This document shows, piece after piece, positions 1 through 13,678 of a stretch of DNA of 64,000 nucleotides. Each line of letters starts with the position of its first letter. Position 1 is the first letter of the stretch. Both the position numbers and the translations under genes were made by a program. Below the pieces are notes generated by a model, which had not been told where the DNA came from, ran no database searches, and worked only from the letters and a program-made list of their open reading frames with translations. Source of the DNA: JADKAV01 sp037045455 (lineage in GTDB: Bacteria; Actinomycetota; Actinomycetes; S36-B12; UBA10799); the NCBI GenBank assembly GCA_037045455.1, contig JBAOIN010000016.1:682001-746000 (forward strand). The letters are read 5' to 3'.

Positions 1-1
1 C

Positions 2-163
2 TTGGGCAACGGCAACGCCAAGACGGTCGAAGCGACGTGCCGCGAACAGGGCCTCCTCGTCAACGCCATCGGTGACGAAATCATCCGGCTGGCCCCGCCG
101 CTGATCCTGACCGCTGAGCAGGCCGATCAGGCCTGCACCGTCCTTGGAGAGGCGATCGGATGA
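2..163 (+). CDS. argD: acetylornithine aminotransferase ArgD, C-terminal fragment
   Basis: Only the last 53 codons are in the window. The reading frame contains LLVNAIGDEIIRLAPPLIL, which matches the C-terminal end of ArgD-type class III aminotransferases (PLP enzymes that transaminate N-acetylglutamate semialdehyde to N-acetylornithine in arginine synthesis). The stop codon TGA overlaps the argR start (ATGA), so the two are translationally coupled. argF, which commonly lies between argD and argR in actinobacteria, is not here. Confidence 0.8.
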   Translation: MGNGNAKTVEATCREQGLLVNAIGDEIIRLAPPLILTAEQADQACTVLGEAIG

Positions 164-660
164 GCGTGCTGAACACTCGCGCGGCCCGCCGCGACCTGAT
201 CATCCAGATAATCCGCAATTCCGCAGTCGCCTCGCAGTCCGACCTCGTCGAGCTGCTGGCCGAGCGCGGCATCGACGTGACGCAGGCAACCGTGTCCCGC
301 GACCTCGACGAACTCGGCGCGGTCAAGACGGTCGCGGCCGATGGTCGCCTGCTCTATGCCGTACCGGCTGAGGGCGGCGAGGACCGGTTGCAGGCCGACG
401 ACCTTGAGGACATCAACGCCCGCTTGATCCGTGTCGCCGAGGACACGATGGTGTCGATCGCGCACAGCGGAAACCTTGTCGTGCTGCGCACCCCGCCGGG
501 AGCCGCGCAGTACCTGGCGCACGCCTTCGACACCTCCCACTTGCTGGACGTGATCGGAACAATCGCCGGCGACGACACGATCATGCTCGTCGTCGCCGAG
601 CACAGCACTGGCGAGGCCGTGGCCGAGCGCCTCCAACAACTCATCAGGAACCGTCGATAG
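160..660 (+). CDS. argR: arginine repressor ArgR
   Basis: This 166-residue protein has the usual ArgR length. The N-terminal winged helix contains SQSDLVELLAERGIDVTQAT followed by VSRDLDEL, the DNA-reading segment. The C-terminal domain contains GTIAGDDTIM, the arginine-binding and hexamerisation motif. ArgR represses arginine biosynthesis genes when bound to L-arginine. It starts at the ATG overlapping the argD stop and is followed 10 bp later by argG with an AGGAG-like Shine-Dalgarno at the junction, so it sits inside the operon it probably controls. No ARG-box operator is visible because the operon promoter lies outside the window. Confidence 0.95.
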   Translation: MSVLNTRAARRDLIIQIIRNSAVASQSDLVELLAERGIDVTQATVSRDLDELGAVKTVAADGRLLYAVPAEGGEDRLQADDLEDINARLIRVAEDTMVSIAHSGNLVVLRTPPGAAQYLAHAFDTSHLLDVIGTIAGDDTIMLVVAEHSTGEAVAERLQQLIRNRR

Positions 661-670
661 GAGAACGGAA

Positions 671-1879
671 ATGTCAGACAGAGTGGTACTCGCGTTCAGC
701 GGCGGTTTGGACACCTCCGTGGCGATCGGGTGGATCAAGGAGCAGACCGGTGCCGAGGTGATCGCGCTGGCGGTGGACGTCGGCCAGGGCGGCGAGGACA
801 TGGACGTCATCCGCGAGCGTGCGATTGGATGCGGCGCTGTGGAAGCCGAGGTCGCCGACGTCCGCGACGAGTTCGCCGACGAATACTGCTTGCCGGCGCT
901 CAAAGCCGACGCGCTGTACATGGACCGCTACCCGCTGGTTTCGGCGCTGTCGCGGCCGGTCATCGTCAAGCATCTGGTCGAGGCCGCCCACAAGCACAAC
1001 GCCAACGTCGTGGCCCACGGCTGCACCGGCAAGGGCAACGACCAGGTTCGCTTCGAGGTCGGCATCCGCGCACTCTCGCCGGACCTGAAGTGCATCGCAC
1101 CAGTGCGCGACCTGCGCCCTCGACCCGTGACAAGGCCATCGAGTTCGCCGAGCGGGAAGGCCTGCCCATCGACGTCACGAAGAAGTCCCCCTACTCGATC
1201 GACCAGAACGTCTGGGGTCGCGCTGTGGAGACCGGCTTCCTCGAGGACATCTGGAACGGCCCCACCGAGGAGCGTCTACACCTATAGCGACAACCCGGCG
1301 ACCCCGCGCGAACCGGACGAGGTGGTTATCACGTTCGAGCACGGCGTGCCCGTGGCCATCGACGGGGAGAAGGTCAGCATGCTGCAGGCCATCGAGAAGA
1401 TGAACGAGCGCGCCGGCGGCCAGGGCATCGGCCGCATCGACACCGTCGAGGACCGGCTGGTCGGCATCAAGAGCCGCGAGATCTACGAGAGCCCGGGCGC
1501 CATGGCTCTGATCGCGGCCCACTCCGAACTGCTCGCACGTGACCACCGAGCGGGAACTGCTGCGCTGCTTCACGCACGGTCAGCCAGCGCTGGGGCGAGC
1601 TGGTGTACGACGGGCTGTGGTTCAGCCCGCTGCGCAAGGTGCTGGGCGGTGTCATCGACGCACGTCAACGAGCCGGCATCCGGCGAGATCCGGATGGTGC
1701 TGCACGGCGGCAAGGCCACCGTCACCGGCCGCCGCAGCGACGCGAGCCTGTACGACTACGGCCTGGCCACCTACGACTCGGGTGACACGTTCGACCAGTC
1801 CCTGGCGCACGGTTTCATCGAGCTGTGGGGTCTGCCCAGTCGCATGGCCCACGCCCGGGACAACCGGATCCATGGCTGA
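671..1879 (+). CDS. argG: argininosuccinate synthase, broken by several frameshifts
   Basis: The protein begins MSDRVVLAFSGGLDTSVA, the ATP pyrophosphatase signature (SGGLDTS) of ArgG, which joins citrulline and aspartate. Total length is right for the family (about 400 residues), but the family sequence switches frame at least four times. KAIEFAEREGLPIDVTKKSP lies one frame away between about 1105 and 1271, VTTERELL and YDGLWFSPLRKVLGG (about 1540-1660) lie in the other frames, and NEPASGEIR returns to the first frame. A one-base insertion at about 1272 (GAGGAGCGTC where GAGGACGTC is expected) is clear. The open frame runs through only because the shifts compensate. The peptide as written would be inactive. 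I favour sequence error over decay but cannot exclude a pseudogene. Confidence 0.9.
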   Translation: MSDRVVLAFSGGLDTSVAIGWIKEQTGAEVIALAVDVGQGGEDMDVIRERAIGCGAVEAEVADVRDEFADEYCLPALKADALYMDRYPLVSALSRPVIVKHLVEAAHKHNANVVAHGCTGKGNDQVRFEVGIRALSPDLKCIAPVRDLRPRPVTRPSSSPSGKACPSTSRRSPPTRSTRTSGVALWRPASSRTSGTAPPRSVYTYSDNPATPREPDEVVITFEHGVPVAIDGEKVSMLQAIEKMNERAGGQGIGRIDTVEDRLVGIKSREIYESPGAMALIAAHSELLARDHRAGTAALLHARSASAGASWCTTGCGSARCARCWAVSSTHVNEPASGEIRMVLHGGKATVTGRRSDASLYDYGLATYDSGDTFDQSLAHGFIELWGLPSRMAHARDNRIHG

Positions 1880-3261
1880 CGGAAAGGCTCTGGGGCGGCC
1901 GGTTCACCGACGACCCGGCCGCCGCGATGGTGGAGCTCAGCCGTTCGACGCACTTCGACTGGGCGCTGGCCCCGTACGACCTGCAGCAGGGCCGAGGCGC
2001 ACGCCAATGCGCTGCAGCGCGCCGGCCTGCTCGATGACCAGACGCACGCTGCGTCTGCTGGCCGGCCTCGACCAGTTGCAGCGCGAAGTCGAGCGAGGCG
2101 AGTTCGAGCCGGCGCCCGGGCGACGAGGACGTGCACGGTGCGCTGGAGCGGCGGCTGGTCGAGATCGCCGGAGCCGACGTCGGTGGGCGGTTGCGGGCCG
2201 GGCGCAGCCGCAACGACCAGGTGGCCACCGATCTTCGCCTCCTGCTGCTGGACGCCGCGGATGCGCTGCGCGCGGACCTCGTGGACCTCTGCGATGCGTT
2301 GCTGACCCAAGCCGCAGCCCATGCGGGCGACCCGGTGCCCGGGTTCACGCATCTGCAGCACGCCCAGCCGGTCACGCTCGGGCACGAGATCGGCAAGCAC
2401 GTCCAGCCGTTCCTGCGCGACCTTTCCCGCTTGCAGGACTGGCGCGCCCGCACCGACGTGTCACCCATGGGGGCTGGTGCGCTGGCGGGCAACGGGCTGG
2501 GCCTGGACCCCGTGGCGACGGCCGCCGACCTGGGCTTTGCCACCAGCTTCGCCAACTCCATCGACGCCGTCAGTCGACCGCGACTTCGTCGCGGAGTTCC
2601 TGTTCGTCACCGCAATGGTCGGGAGTGCACCTGTCCCGACTGGGCGAGGAGATCTGCCTGTGGGCCAGCACCGAGTTCGGATGGGTGCAGCTGCACGATC
2701 AGTTCTCGACCGGGTCCTCGATCATGCCGCAGAAGAAGAACCCCGATTCCGCCGAACTCGCCCGTGGCAAGAGCGGCCGGCTGATCGGTGACCTCGTCTC
2801 GGTACTGACCATGCTCAAGGGTCTGCCGTTCGCGTACAACCGCGACCTGCAGGAGGACAAGGAGCCGGTCTTCGATGCGATCGCCACGCTGCGGTTGGTG
2901 CTGCCGGCGCTCACTGGAACCGTGGCCACGTTGCGCTTCCAGCCCGAGGTGGCTGGCACCGGGACCACGGACGGGCATGCCCTTGCCACCGAACTCGCCG
3001 ACTTCCTGGTCCGCGCCGGAGTGCCCTTCGCCGAAGCGCACCACGTCGCAGGCGTACGCAGTGCAGGCTGCCGAGATGTCAGCGGTCGTGCCGCTGTGGG
3101 AACTAAACCTTGCGCAGGTGGACCCCCGGCTGGCCGGAGCCGCCGAGTGCCTGACCGTCGACGCCGCCCTGGCTGCCCGCAACCATCCCGGTGGCACGGC
3201 TCCGGAAGCGGTCGCCCAGCAGCTGGCCGGCGCTCGCAAGCAGGTGGACCAGTACCGCTGA
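1872..3261 (+). CDS. argH: argininosuccinate lyase, broken by several frameshifts
   Basis: ArgH cleaves argininosuccinate to arginine and fumarate. Family motifs are all present but spread over three frames: RLWGGRFTDDPAAAM (about 1885-1930), GRSRNDQVATDLRL (about 2200), GFTHLQHAQPVTLGHEIG (about 2340), the signature GSSIMPQKKNP (about 2716) and HPGGTAPEAV near the end. Shifts are needed at about 1880, 1995, between 2035 and 2120, at about 2573, 2625 and 3050. The likely start ATG at 1872 overlaps the argG stop. Six shifts in 1.4 kb make a continuous product impossible as written. Homologous segments keep normal spacing, so a full-length ancestral gene of about 460 codons is clear. Confidence 0.85.
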
Positions 3262-3353
3262 CGCCGCTGGACCCAAGAATCCGGCGGCGGCACAGAGGTG
3301 AGACAACGACGCGTCTAGCGCGGGCGAGCCACTCTCGCCGGAATCGGCGCCCA

Positions 3354-3359
3354 TAGACT
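3354..3359 (+). promoter_or_regulatory. -10 box of a leaderless promoter
   Basis: TAGACT lies 7 nt before the GTG at 3367, with no Shine-Dalgarno between them, so transcription would start at or next to the start codon. No convincing -35 box is visible. Confidence 0.45.
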
Positions 3360-3366
3360 CGGCTGC

Positions 3367-4135
3367 GTGCCGATCGGACCGCGTTGGCTGCGTTGGATCA
3401 TCCTCGCCTACGGCGTCCTCGAGATCCCGTGGGTCGTTTATCTGGTGTTCTTCCAGGACCGTGCGGGAACCGCCCATCACACCCATCTGGTCTCCGCCGG
3501 CCTGGCGATCGGTGCCGCGTCGCTGGCGCTGGCTACGGGTATCGCCGCCCTGCGGGGACGGCCCTGGGTCGTGATTCCCGCGGCCATGACCGACAGCGTG
3601 GCTGCTGGCTGGGCTGTTCTTCGCACTGGTCCTCACGCACGTGGCCGTCACCTACGCCTCGCTGCCCGGCATCGTCGCTGCGGCTGTTGTGGTGTGGCAG
3701 GTTCTGACTGCCACGAAGCGACCCCATCCGGCGTGGGCCTGGCTGCTGATCGCCGTCGCGGCCTTGCTATTGGTGCACCTGGCCTTCATCCTCACGACCA
3801 CCCACACGTCCTTCCACGCCGATCATCTGCGGCTGCTGATCGTCGTCTACGACAGCGCCGAGGTCGCCGCGCTACTGGGTCTGGGCTTAAGTCTGCGCTC
3901 CGGCGCAGCCCGGGCGGCCATCGTGTTCGGAGCCGCCGGCGTCGTGCTGTTCCTACTGGACGCCTGGGCGAACGTCACCATCGTGGCGGGGGAGCAGCAG
4001 TTCCGCGCCGCGATCTTCTACTTGGTGGTCGGTGAGATCCCGGCGATCGCCATGTGTGCCGCCGGAACGCGACTGGCCCTGCACCGCTGGTACGCGCAGG
4101 TCGCCGCGTCGCAGCCTGCCAAGATGAGCACGTGA
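3367..4135 (+). CDS. multi-pass membrane protein, one frameshift
   Basis: I do not recognise the family. The first frame gives an N-terminal helix (WIILAYGVLEIPWVVYLVFF) and a second at about residues 40-60. A one-base shift at about 3602-3606 moves the sequence to the frame LAGLFFALVLTHVAVTYASL, which continues to the stop at 4133-4135. The combined product is about 255 residues with seven or so hydrophobic helices. Its stop overlaps the tyrS GTG start by 4 bp. The start GTG follows a TAGACT -10 box and looks leaderless. No catalytic motif is seen. Confidence 0.6.
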
Positions 4136-5414
4136 CCGACCTGCTCTCCGAACTGCACGCCCGCGGCCTGGTGGCCTCCGCAACCGACCTCGGTGCTCTC
4201 GAAGCCGCACTGGCCGACGGCGTCACGGTCTACGTGGGCTTCGACCCCACAGCACCCAGCCTGCACGTCGGAAACCTGGTGCCACTGCTGACTCTGCGCC
4301 GCTTCCAACTGGCCGGGCACAAAGTGATCGCACTAGTGGGCGGGGCGACCGGACTCATTGGCGACCCCAGTGGCCGCAGCACCGAACGCAGCCTCAATAC
4401 CGACGAGGTAGTGGCTTCCTGGGTGGAGCGGGTGAAGAGCCAGCTTCAGCAGTTCCTGGACTTCGAGGGAGACAATCCCGCGATCCTCGTGTCGAACCTC
4501 GAGTGGACCGATCCGATGTCCGCGATCGCGTTCCTGCGCGATGTTGGCAAGCACTTCAGCGTCAACCAGATGCTGTCCAAGGAGTCGGTGGCGGCGCGGC
4601 TCAACGGCCCCGGCATCTCCTACACGGAGTTCTCGTACATGCTCCTGCAGGCGATGGACTACCTGCACCTGTACCGCGACCACGGTTGCAGGCTGCAGGT
4701 GGGCGGTTCGGATCAGTGGGGCAACATCACGGCCGGGCTCGACCTGATCCGCAAGGTCGAGGGGTCCGAGGCGAGAGCGCACGGGCTGACCGTGCCACTG
4801 GTGACCAAGGCGGACGGCACGAAGTTCGGTAAGACGGCAGGCGGTGCCATCTGGGTGGATCCCGCCCAGACCAGCCCGTTCGCGTTCTACCAGTTCTGGC
4901 TCAACACCGACGACCGGGACGTCGCGAAGTTGATGCGCATCTACAGCTTCCGGCCACTGGCAGACGTCGAGCAGACCATCGCCGACTGGGAAGCAGCACC
5001 GGCCACGCGCGGCGCCCAGCGCGCACTAGCGGCCGAGCTCACCGACCTGGTGCACGGGCAGCAGACCCGCGAGCACATCGAGGCCGCCAGCGCCGCGCTG
5101 TTCGGCAGGGGGAGCTCGCGGGTTTGCCTCAGGACATCTGGCGACAGGCCACCGAGGATGTCCCGACGGCGGCCGTGACGCCCGGCACGCCACTGATCGA
5201 CGCCCTGGTCGCGACCGGTTTGTGCGATTCCAAGTCTGCTGCCCGCCGGGCCATCAAGGAAGGCGGTGCCTACGTGAACAACGTGCGCGCGGACGACCCC
5301 GAGGCACTGCTGGACACCGACGCCCTGCACGACCGCTGGGTGCTGCTGCGGCGCGGGAAACGCACGATCGCGGTCGCCGACCTGGCGCCGCAAACCCCAG
5401 TAGAAATGGGCTGA
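4132..5414 (+). CDS. tyrS: tyrosyl-tRNA synthetase, one frameshift
   Basis: TyrRS charges tRNA-Tyr. The class I signature HIGH appears as PSLHVGNLVPL, the tyrosine pocket as QVGGSDQWGNI and the KMSKS loop as KFGKTAGG. After FGRG at about 5108 the frame is lost. The next frame continues ELAGLPQDIW and then the S4 RNA-binding domain (LCDSKSAARRAIKEGGAYVN) to the stop at 5414. Five G residues at 5108-5112 where six are needed explain it exactly as a homopolymer deletion. Since tyrS is normally essential and single copy, a sequencing error is the likely cause. The GTG start overlaps the preceding stop; about 427 residues is normal for the family. Confidence 0.92.
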
Positions 5415-5548
5415 TTGGGCCAAGGGACCCCCCTTCCGGGGTCGCAGAACGGCGTGCTACCTTTAAGTCCGTTGCTCCAAAAGAGCAGCTCCCAACCGAG
5501 ACGAGCAGCCTCGAAAGAGGCCGGTCGAAACGCGCGGGACCCGGGTGG

Positions 5549-5576
5549 TTGACATCGTCAGCGGGCCGGGTATAGT
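5549..5576 (+). promoter_or_regulatory. rRNA operon promoter
   Basis: A consensus -35 TTGACA (5549-5554) and -10 TATAGT (5571-5576) are separated by 16 bp, about 205 bp before the 16S gene. It is the best sigma-70-type promoter in the window, as expected for rrn. Confidence 0.85.
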
Positions 5577-5780
5577 GGAGAAGTTGCCCCGGAAACCTTC
5601 GAGTGAAAACTCAGGGTCATGGTGTGCGCCCGCTCCTTGAGAACTCAACAGTGTGCCAAAAGTCAATGCCGAACCCCGTCTCGGTAGCAATACCGAGCGG
5701 ATTTCTTTGAGGCATGACCAAATTTGATGAGAGTCAGATTTGTTCTTGCCAGGCTTACGATTCGTGAGCGAACACATTCA
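5577..5780 (+). other. rrn leader region
   Basis: This non-coding leader connects the promoter to 16S. It contains CTTGAGAACTCAACAGTGTG at about 5636, a motif typical of actinobacterial rrn leaders. A related CTTGAGAACTGCATAGTG occurs before 23S at about 7578, so both probably serve antitermination or processing. Nothing coding is seen. From 5415 to 5548 I see only the tyrS 3' flank, including CCCCCCTTCCGGGG, which could form a weak hairpin. Confidence 0.6.
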
Positions 5781-10731
<4,951 letters not shown>

Positions 10732-10802
10732 CATTTATTTCTGCATCGCGTTCACTATGCGGTTCCCGAGATACGGTCGGGAACGATTGATATCTCCATA
10801 GA

Positions 10803-10921
10803 GTTTCGGCGGCAATAGCGAAGGGGAAACACCCGGTCCCATTCCGAACCCGGAAGTTAAGCCCTTCTGCGCTGATGGTACTGCCCTGGTGACGGGGTGG
10901 GAGAGTAGGACGCCGCCGGAC
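10803..10921 (+). rRNA. rrf: 5S ribosomal RNA
   Basis: A 119-nt sequence begins GTTTCGGCGGCAATAGCG, contains the conserved CCATTCCGAACCCGGAAG and closes with CGCCGCCGGAC, complementary to the 5' end. It lies 71 nt after 23S in the same operon. Confidence 0.95.
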
Positions 10922-10930
10922 ATTCTTTCC

Positions 10931-10966
10931 CGAATGGGGGGTCGCAAGACCCCCCATTCGGCGTTT
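10931..10966 (+). terminator. rrn operon terminator
   Basis: CGAATGGGGGGTC pairs perfectly with GACCCCCCATTCG around a GCAA tetraloop and is followed by GGCGTTTCT. This is a strong intrinsic terminator directly after 5S. Confidence 0.9.
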
Positions 10967-10986
10967 CTGACGTAGAGGATGACCCC

Positions 10987-12246
10987 ATGGCCGACAGCCG
11001 TTCGAACCAGTCCCGCCCGCCGCGGAAGCGTTCCGCCGGCAGTCGTGGCGGCCAGGGCAAGTCGCCGAGGTCCGGTCCGAAGCGTGGCGATGGCCCGGGC
11101 GACGGCGGCAAGCCACCGAGGTCCGGTCCGAATCGGGGCGATGGCCCGCGGAACGGGGGGCGTGGATCTGGTCCCAAGCGCCCGGGCGGGAAGCCCGACA
11201 GTATCGACGGGCGTGACCGCGAGCAGCCACCGGGCTCTGGCTTCCGCGGCGATGCCGGCAGTTCTGGCAGTTCGGGCGGCAAGAAGCCACCCGGTTCTCG
11301 TTCCATGCGCGACGGCGGTAAGCCGCGTGCCTCTGGTCCGTCACGCGAGGGCGGCAAAGCACGTGGCTCTGGTCCGTCACGCGATGGCGGCAAAGCACGT
11401 GGCTCTGGTCCCTCACGCGAGGACGGCAAACCACGCGGCTCTGGTCCGTCACGCGACGGCGAGAAACCCCGGGGCTCAGGCTCCAAAGGCAGCACAGGCC
11501 GCCCGAAGCGCGCTGAATCTTCCCCGCGACCCGATCGCGGTCCGCGTCGGGACGGCGACCGTCGCTTCGAGGTGCGTCCCGAGCGCGACACGAGCAATGA
11601 CCTGCCGTGGCCCGAGGAGATCTTCGACCTGGAGCTCGAGCCTGAACTTCTCGCTGAGCTTGAGGCTGCTGGGGGTCCGACCGCCACTATGGCCAAACAT
11701 TTGCTCAGCGTTCAGGTTCTGGCCGAGGACGATCCGGAAGCCGCGTACCAGCATGCGTCGCGCATCCGCGACCGGCTGCCGCGGGCGGCCCTTGCCCGGC
11801 AGACGGCGTGCATCGCCGCATACCGGGCCGGGCACTTCCGCGAGGCGATCAAGGAGGAGTCGGCGTATCGCCGATTGAGCGGAAGTGCCGATCTGCTTCC
11901 GATGGCGGCCGACAGCGAGCGCGGACTGCAGCGGCCCGAGCGAGCGCTGGCCCTGCTCACGGAGTTCGAGCAGACCATGGAGCCGGAGAGCCGCACGGAG
12001 TTGCTGATCGTCGCGGCCGGGGCACGCCAGGATCTCGGCGACCTCGATGCCGCACGAGTTCTTGCACAGAAGGCGGTGCGTGCGGCCAAGTCGCCGATGG
12101 CCATGGCGCGTTCCCGTTATGCGCTGGGCCGGTTGTTACTGGAATCCGGTGATCGCGAGCAGGCGCGCAAGTGGTTGCAGTCCGCGGTGGATCTCGACGA
12201 GGAAGGGGTCTGGACCGACGCCGCAGAGGTGCTCGATTTCCCGTGA
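10987..12246 (+). CDS. TPR-fold protein with a basic low-complexity N-terminus
   Basis: The 419-residue product has two parts. Residues 1-200 are rich in Gly, Ser, Arg, Lys and Pro and are probably disordered. They include about five 12-residue repeats of the type SR-DGGK-ARG-SGP. From about residue 200 it becomes helical, with pairs typical of tetratricopeptide repeats (EAAYQHASRIRDRLPRAALA, ARYALGRLLLESGDREQARK-like units). An equivalent TPR gene lies in this position, before the HAD phosphatase and tlyA, in mycobacteria (Rv1691 region). The basic tail suggests contact with nucleic acid or ribosomes, which is inference only. The 3' end overlaps the HAD gene by 4 bp. Confidence 0.8.
   Translation: MADSRSNQSRPPRKRSAGSRGGQGKSPRSGPKRGDGPGDGGKPPRSGPNRGDGPRNGGRGSGPKRPGGKPDSIDGRDREQPPGSGFRGDAGSSGSSGGKKPPGSRSMRDGGKPRASGPSREGGKARGSGPSRDGGKARGSGPSREDGKPRGSGPSRDGEKPRGSGSKGSTGRPKRAESSPRPDRGPRRDGDRRFEVRPERDTSNDLPWPEEIFDLELEPELLAELEAAGGPTATMAKHLLSVQVLAEDDPEAAYQHASRIRDRLPRAALARQTACIAAYRAGHFREAIKEESAYRRLSGSADLLPMAADSERGLQRPERALALLTEFEQTMEPESRTELLIVAAGARQDLGDLDAARVLAQKAVRAAKSPMAMARSRYALGRLLLESGDREQARKWLQSAVDLDEEGVWTDAAEVLDFP
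11302..11480 (+). repeat. 36-bp coding tandem repeat
   Basis: About five imperfect copies of a 36-bp unit encode the 12-residue repeats of the TPR protein (for example SRDGGKARGSGP). Two central copies are nearly identical at the DNA level, which suggests recent slippage or unequal exchange. Confidence 0.8.
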
Positions 12247-13127
12247 GTGGCTACGACTGCCTGTTCGTGGACCTCGACGGGGTGGTGTACCGCGGCCGCC
12301 GGGCGGTTCGGTTCGCCGTCGATGCCCTCAATGCCTATCCAGCTCGCAAGCTCTACGTGACGAACAACGCCAGCCGCACGCCACAGGCGGTGGCGGAGCA
12401 GCTGGCCGGGTACGGCTTGCTGGTGGCAGCTGAAGATGTCGTGACGTCAGCGCAGGCCGCGGCGGCCCATCTGGCGACTCTGGTTCCGGCAGGTGCCCGT
12501 GTGCTGGTGACTGGAGGCGAGGGCCTACGGCAGGCGGTTGCGGAGAACGGCCTGCGGGCAGTGGAGGGCGCGGACGATGCCGACGCCGTCATCCAGGGGT
12601 ACTCACCCACGCTGGGCTGGAAAGACCTGGCTGAGGCTTCCTATGCCGTGGCTCGAGGAATTCCGTGGGTCGCCAGCAACACGGATATGTCGGTCCCGAC
12701 CGCGCGGGGGATCGCTCCCGGGAACGGCACGTTCGTGGCTGCTGTCACGTCGGCAACGGGGGTTCTTCCGGTTGTTACCGGCAAGCCCCACGCCCCGATC
12801 ATGCAACTCGCCGCTCGTCGGTCGGCGGCGCAGCGGCCATTGGTGATCGGCGACCGGCTGGACACCGATATCGCCGCGGCGGTCGCGGCCGGCCTCGACT
12901 CGTTGTTGGTGCTGACCGGTGTCAGCCGCTGGCAGGAGTTGATGGGGATGGATTCCGCTGCCTTGCCGACCAGGGTCGCGCCCGATTTGCGCGTCCTCGG
13001 CGGGTATCGCGACGAGGTGACCGATGCTCTGGACGCACTCGTGACCGGGTTGCGCAGCGGGACCGATGTCTCGACGGTGGTCGACCGGTTGGCGCTCGTG
13101 AGCAGCCCCGGCAGCGCTCGGGGGTGA
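12243..13127 (+). CDS. HAD-superfamily phosphatase (NagD/IIA type)
   Basis: The GTG start overlaps the preceding TGA (GTGA). Motif I is DLDGVVY (residues about 10-16, nucleophile Asp), motif II TNNAS (about 38-42), motif III Lys in GKPHAPIM (about 180) and motif IV GDRLDTDI (about 201). This is the order of the C2-cap NagD/p-nitrophenylphosphatase group. It occupies the position of Rv1692, reported as a glycerol-3-phosphate phosphatase, so phospholipid glycerol recycling is a possible role. The substrate cannot be read from sequence. Length 294 residues is slightly short of mycobacterial homologues. Confidence 0.85.
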   Translation: MSGYDCLFVDLDGVVYRGRRAVRFAVDALNAYPARKLYVTNNASRTPQAVAEQLAGYGLLVAAEDVVTSAQAAAAHLATLVPAGARVLVTGGEGLRQAVAENGLRAVEGADDADAVIQGYSPTLGWKDLAEASYAVARGIPWVASNTDMSVPTARGIAPGNGTFVAAVTSATGVLPVVTGKPHAPIMQLAARRSAAQRPLVIGDRLDTDIAAAVAAGLDSLLVLTGVSRWQELMGMDSAALPTRVAPDLRVLGGYRDEVTDALDALVTGLRSGTDVSTVVDRLALVSSPGSARG

Positions 13128-13134
13128 AGTGGCA

Positions 13135-13221
13135 ATCTGTGAGCATTCCGGGCATCCGTGAGCATAGAGGGCACCAAAAACTTGTCCGTCGTGCTAACGG
13201 ATGCCCGGGATGCTAACGGAT
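13135..13221 (+). repeat. dispersed palindromic element, copy A
   Basis: Left arm 13135-13164 is the near-perfect reverse complement of right arm 13192-13221 (26 of 30 positions). Each arm has two direct 12-mers of the form CATCCGTGAGCA at 19-bp spacing. The centre contains CACCAAAAAC. It sits between convergent genes, 7 bp after the HAD stop. Three further copies are in the window. Confidence 0.85.
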
Positions 13222-13225
13222 CGGT

Positions 13226-13564
13226 CTACATCAGCCCGCGTAGGCGCAGCAGGTCGCGCAGCGAGGCGTCGAGATGCAGCCGGCCGGTCGCCCAGGCCTG
13301 GGAAAACCGCAGTCGCTTGTCCGTCAGGTCGATCAGATCGTCGCTGTTCATGGTCAGCCGGATGTTCGGCTTCTCCCAGCTGCCCTGCTCGATGTCGAGA
13401 AGTTGACCATCGTTCAGGCGGGCGATGAACGAAATGTCGAGGTCCAGCAGGGTCAGTTCCACGGTCCGGTCCGGAATGCGCTCGCGACGTTCCTCATGCG
13501 GGTATTCCTCGAGCCGGCGCGCCAACTCCGCGAGCGCAGCTTCGCACTGCTCCACGGACGCCAT
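13226..13564 (-). CDS. SCP2 sterol-binding domain-like protein
   Basis: The 112-residue product MASVEQCEAALAELARRLEE and onward resembles small actinobacterial SCP2/sterol-carrier fold proteins, with the strand-turn pattern VELTLLDLDISFIARLNDGQ followed by a hydrophobic groove segment. It ends LRDLLRLRGLM. I chose the ATG at 13564 because AGGGGAG lies 7 nt upstream; a GTG nine codons earlier is also open. It is convergent with the HAD gene and divergent from the phasin-like gene. A lipid or cofactor binding role is inferred from the family only. Confidence 0.6.
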   Translation of the reverse strand: MASVEQCEAALAELARRLEEYPHEERRERIPDRTVELTLLDLDISFIARLNDGQLLDIEQGSWEKPNIRLTMNSDDLIDLTDKRLRFSQAWATGRLHLDASLRDLLRLRGLM

Positions 13565-13678
13565 GCCCACACTCCCCTGCGAGATAGTCACGGTTGCGAC
13601 CGTACCTGCCCGGCCATGTCCCTGCTGGGATTGACATGAGCCCTGAAGTAGCGTGGAGGCCGGATCAGGAGGGTTGCG

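Noticed and set aside
5100..5125. Programmed ribosomal frameshift in tyrS
   Set aside because: There is no slippery heptamer or stimulatory structure, and a single missing G in a homopolymer explains it more simply.
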